Source: DYGT01 sp964607795
GTDB lineage: Bacteria; Patescibacteriota; Microgenomatia; UBA8517
Reading direction: 5' to 3'
Assembly: GCA_964607795.1 (NCBI GenBank)
Contig: CAZSLA010000023.1
Span: 1 to 13,582, forward strand
Length of the DNA stretch: 13,582 nt
A program made the translations under genes and the position numbers. Of the stretch, positions 12,489-13,582 are shown one piece after another. The first letter of the stretch is position 1, and each line of letters starts with the position of its first letter. The notes under the pieces are model-generated. The model was not told the DNA's origin. It saw nothing but the letters and a program-made list of their open reading frames with translations, and ran no database searches.

Positions 12489-13404
12489 ACTTGATGAAGC
12501 CGGGTTCAAGGTCTTGGTACAAAACATCAAAGACAAACGGGTCGGCTACACACAGCCAATAGAAGTAAGAGAAATAGGTAAAGATCAGTATGAAGTTATA
12601 GATGGCGCGCATAGACTAAAAGCCTGTAAAGAAGCAGGACTAACTGAAATTGAATGCGTCATATCAGATTATGATGATACACAGGCCAAACTGGAGACCA
12701 TAGCCAAGAATAAAATCAGAGGCACGATCAATTTAGTCAAAGCAGCCAATCTCATATCAGAGTTGAACAAAGATATCACTCTTAAAGAGATAGCGGGGCG
12801 GTCATTTTACTCCCAGCAGGAAATTCAAGACTCACTAAAGCTATTAGAAATCCCACCAGATTTTGAAATGGGACTGCAAGATATTGCCAAGAAAGAAGAA
12901 CTTGAAGCACCCGCCAAGATATTGGCTAGCCTACAGCGTGACCCGTTGCAAGGTATAAGTACGGCCTGGATTGCTGGCGATATGGAAAAAAAGCGGGAAG
13001 AAAACCGACTAAGAAAATTACAACTAGAAAAGCTAGAACGAGAAATGGCTATAGACACAACACTACCAGCTTATGACATTGTTGACTGCGTGATTAGCTT
13101 TCGTGGCAAGAAAATCCATATACCGCCAGATACCGACCAGGAAATGCTTTGCAAAGTAGTTTTGAGAAACAAAAATGCTATGTCTAGGCGCTGGAATTGG
13201 GATGAGATTGTTGAAGCTTGGGGCGAAAATTCAGAAGTAGTAGGATGGCGCAAGGTTTATAACGCTGGCCGAGGTGTATTACGCAAGAAAAGTATGACAC
13301 CTTGTTGGAAAAATATAAGCGAATACAGGCCGACACCTTATTGCAAATGGAACAACATAGTAAAGCCGATGAGAACTACTATGTTGAGGCTAGCAAGCTG
13401 TTAG
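12448..13404 (+). CDS. ParB-like nuclease domain protein with a foreign 3' end
   Basis: The ATG at 12448 is chosen because the conserved ParB start (ENTWNPNELDE-GF) begins within ten residues; an in-frame ATG at 12427 lies inside the HTH gene. Residues about 8-75 form the ParB/Srx-like domain with QPIEVRE and IDGAHRLKACKEAG (the GxHR box at 53-56). A helical middle with SQQEIQDSLKLLEIP resembles the ParB HTH. A basic coiled coil and a C-terminal domain with NIVDC-type VDCVISFRGKKIHIPPDTDQ follow, then WNWDEIVEAWGE and RKVYNAGRGV. From about 13278 to the TAG the reading is unlike protein, while another frame encodes a recombinase tail, so the true C-terminus has been replaced. The role is probably DNA binding in a mobile element or plasmid-like unit. 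Confidence 0.8.
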   Translation: MKGKIVENTWNPNELDEAGFKVLVQNIKDKRVGYTQPIEVREIGKDQYEVIDGAHRLKACKEAGLTEIECVISDYDDTQAKLETIAKNKIRGTINLVKAANLISELNKDITLKEIAGRSFYSQQEIQDSLKLLEIPPDFEMGLQDIAKKEELEAPAKILASLQRDPLQGISTAWIAGDMEKKREENRLRKLQLEKLEREMAIDTTLPAYDIVDCVISFRGKKIHIPPDTDQEMLCKVVLRNKNAMSRRWNWDEIVEAWGENSEVVGWRKVYNAGRGVLRKKSMTPCWKNISEYRPTPYCKWNNIVKPMRTTMLRLASC

Positions 13405-13582
13405 AACTGGCTCATAGGGCTTATGAGTTATTTGAAATTTCGGAAGCGACACAAAAACGGGAACTATTATCTTTCCTACTTCAGAACTGCAAAATGGACG
13501 GTAAAAAACTAATTCCTAGCCTTAAAATGCCGTTTGACCAGATACTCCTTGCCAATAAAACACAAAATTGGCTCCCCCTAAA
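13278..13582 (+). pseudogene. C-terminal fragment of a large serine recombinase, cut by the window end
   Basis: In the frame one base ahead of the ParB-like gene, an open stretch begins abruptly after the ParB similarity ends and runs to the window edge. It reads EKYDTLLEKYKRIQADTL, then SKADENYYVEASKLLELAHR, AYELFEISEATQKRELLSFLLQ, and a strand-rich end with KPFD-like MPFDQILL and NWLPL. This is the coiled-coil and C-terminal part of large serine recombinases found in many Patescibacteria mobile elements. The catalytic resolvase domain, recombinase domain and zinc ribbon are absent: a TAA at 13260-13262 closes the frame upstream and no start is seen. The fragment is therefore inactive and marks a deletion or rearrangement that fused two mobile-element genes. 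Confidence 0.72.

Noticed and set aside
1..13582. Alternative genetic code (TGA as Gly, as in some Patescibacteria lineages)
   Set aside because: TGA ends several genes at natural positions, for example the ATPase gene in its ATGA overlap, and no gene needs TGA read through.
1..13582. tRNA genes, CRISPR arrays, insertion sequence ends, attachment sites
   Set aside because: No T-loop-like GTTCGAATC stretch, no regularly spaced direct repeats, and no transposase with paired terminal repeats were seen on either strand.

Overview
The window looks like a chromosomal segment of an uncultivated Patescibacteria (Candidate Phyla Radiation) genome, possibly of the Microgenomates group. This is inferred from the protein families: a secreted NHL-type propeller whose repeats carry a YNSIPT motif, a Gmad2-domain protein, a secreted Gln/Asn-rich coiled-coil protein, a DUF2178/XRE pair, and small AT-rich, tightly packed genes. 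TGA, TAA and TAG all behave as stops, so the standard bacterial code applies.

Layout. (1) 1-1257 (-): 5' part of a secreted propeller protein. (2) 1296-2875 (-): a small acidic ORF, a ZIP metal transporter and a DsbB-like thiol oxidase. (3) 3017-3682 (+): a DedA-family membrane protein, convergent with (4) a YeaO/DUF488 protein and a divergent Na+/Ca2+-exchanger-type protein (3770-5083, -). (5) 5084-5709 holds apparent gene decay: a GyrI-like effector-binding domain cut by an in-frame stop, and a shifted small-protein remnant. (6) 5772-7047 (-): a membrane-anchored Gmad2 protein and the Q/N-rich exported protein. (7) 7233-8926 (-): a five-gene operon running DUF2178 membrane protein, XRE regulator, HEAT-like membrane protein, DUF1801 protein, small membrane protein. 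(8) 8975-12179 (-): a three-gene MacAB/YknXYZ-type efflux operon (adaptor, ATPase, FtsX/MacB permease). (9) 12285-13582 (+): an excisionase-type HTH protein and a ParB-like protein whose 3' end joins abruptly to the C-terminal part of a serine recombinase, suggesting a deletion scar of a mobile element.

The strongest unifying observation is that the efflux operon and the DUF2178-XRE operon start from nearly identical promoters. Each has TTGACA, a 17-bp spacer and TACATT, embedded in an AATGT-N12-ACATT inverted repeat, with 23 of 29 positions identical. The simplest reading is a two-operon regulon in which the small XRE repressor controls its own operon and the efflux pump. Both promoters place the -10 box so close to the ATG that the mRNAs should be leaderless or nearly so.

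Several short gaps hold what look like gene remnants: a truncated start of a DUF5679-like gene at 3720, and a start-less coding-looking tail at 7116-7247. No tRNA, rRNA, CRISPR array or intact insertion sequence was seen.
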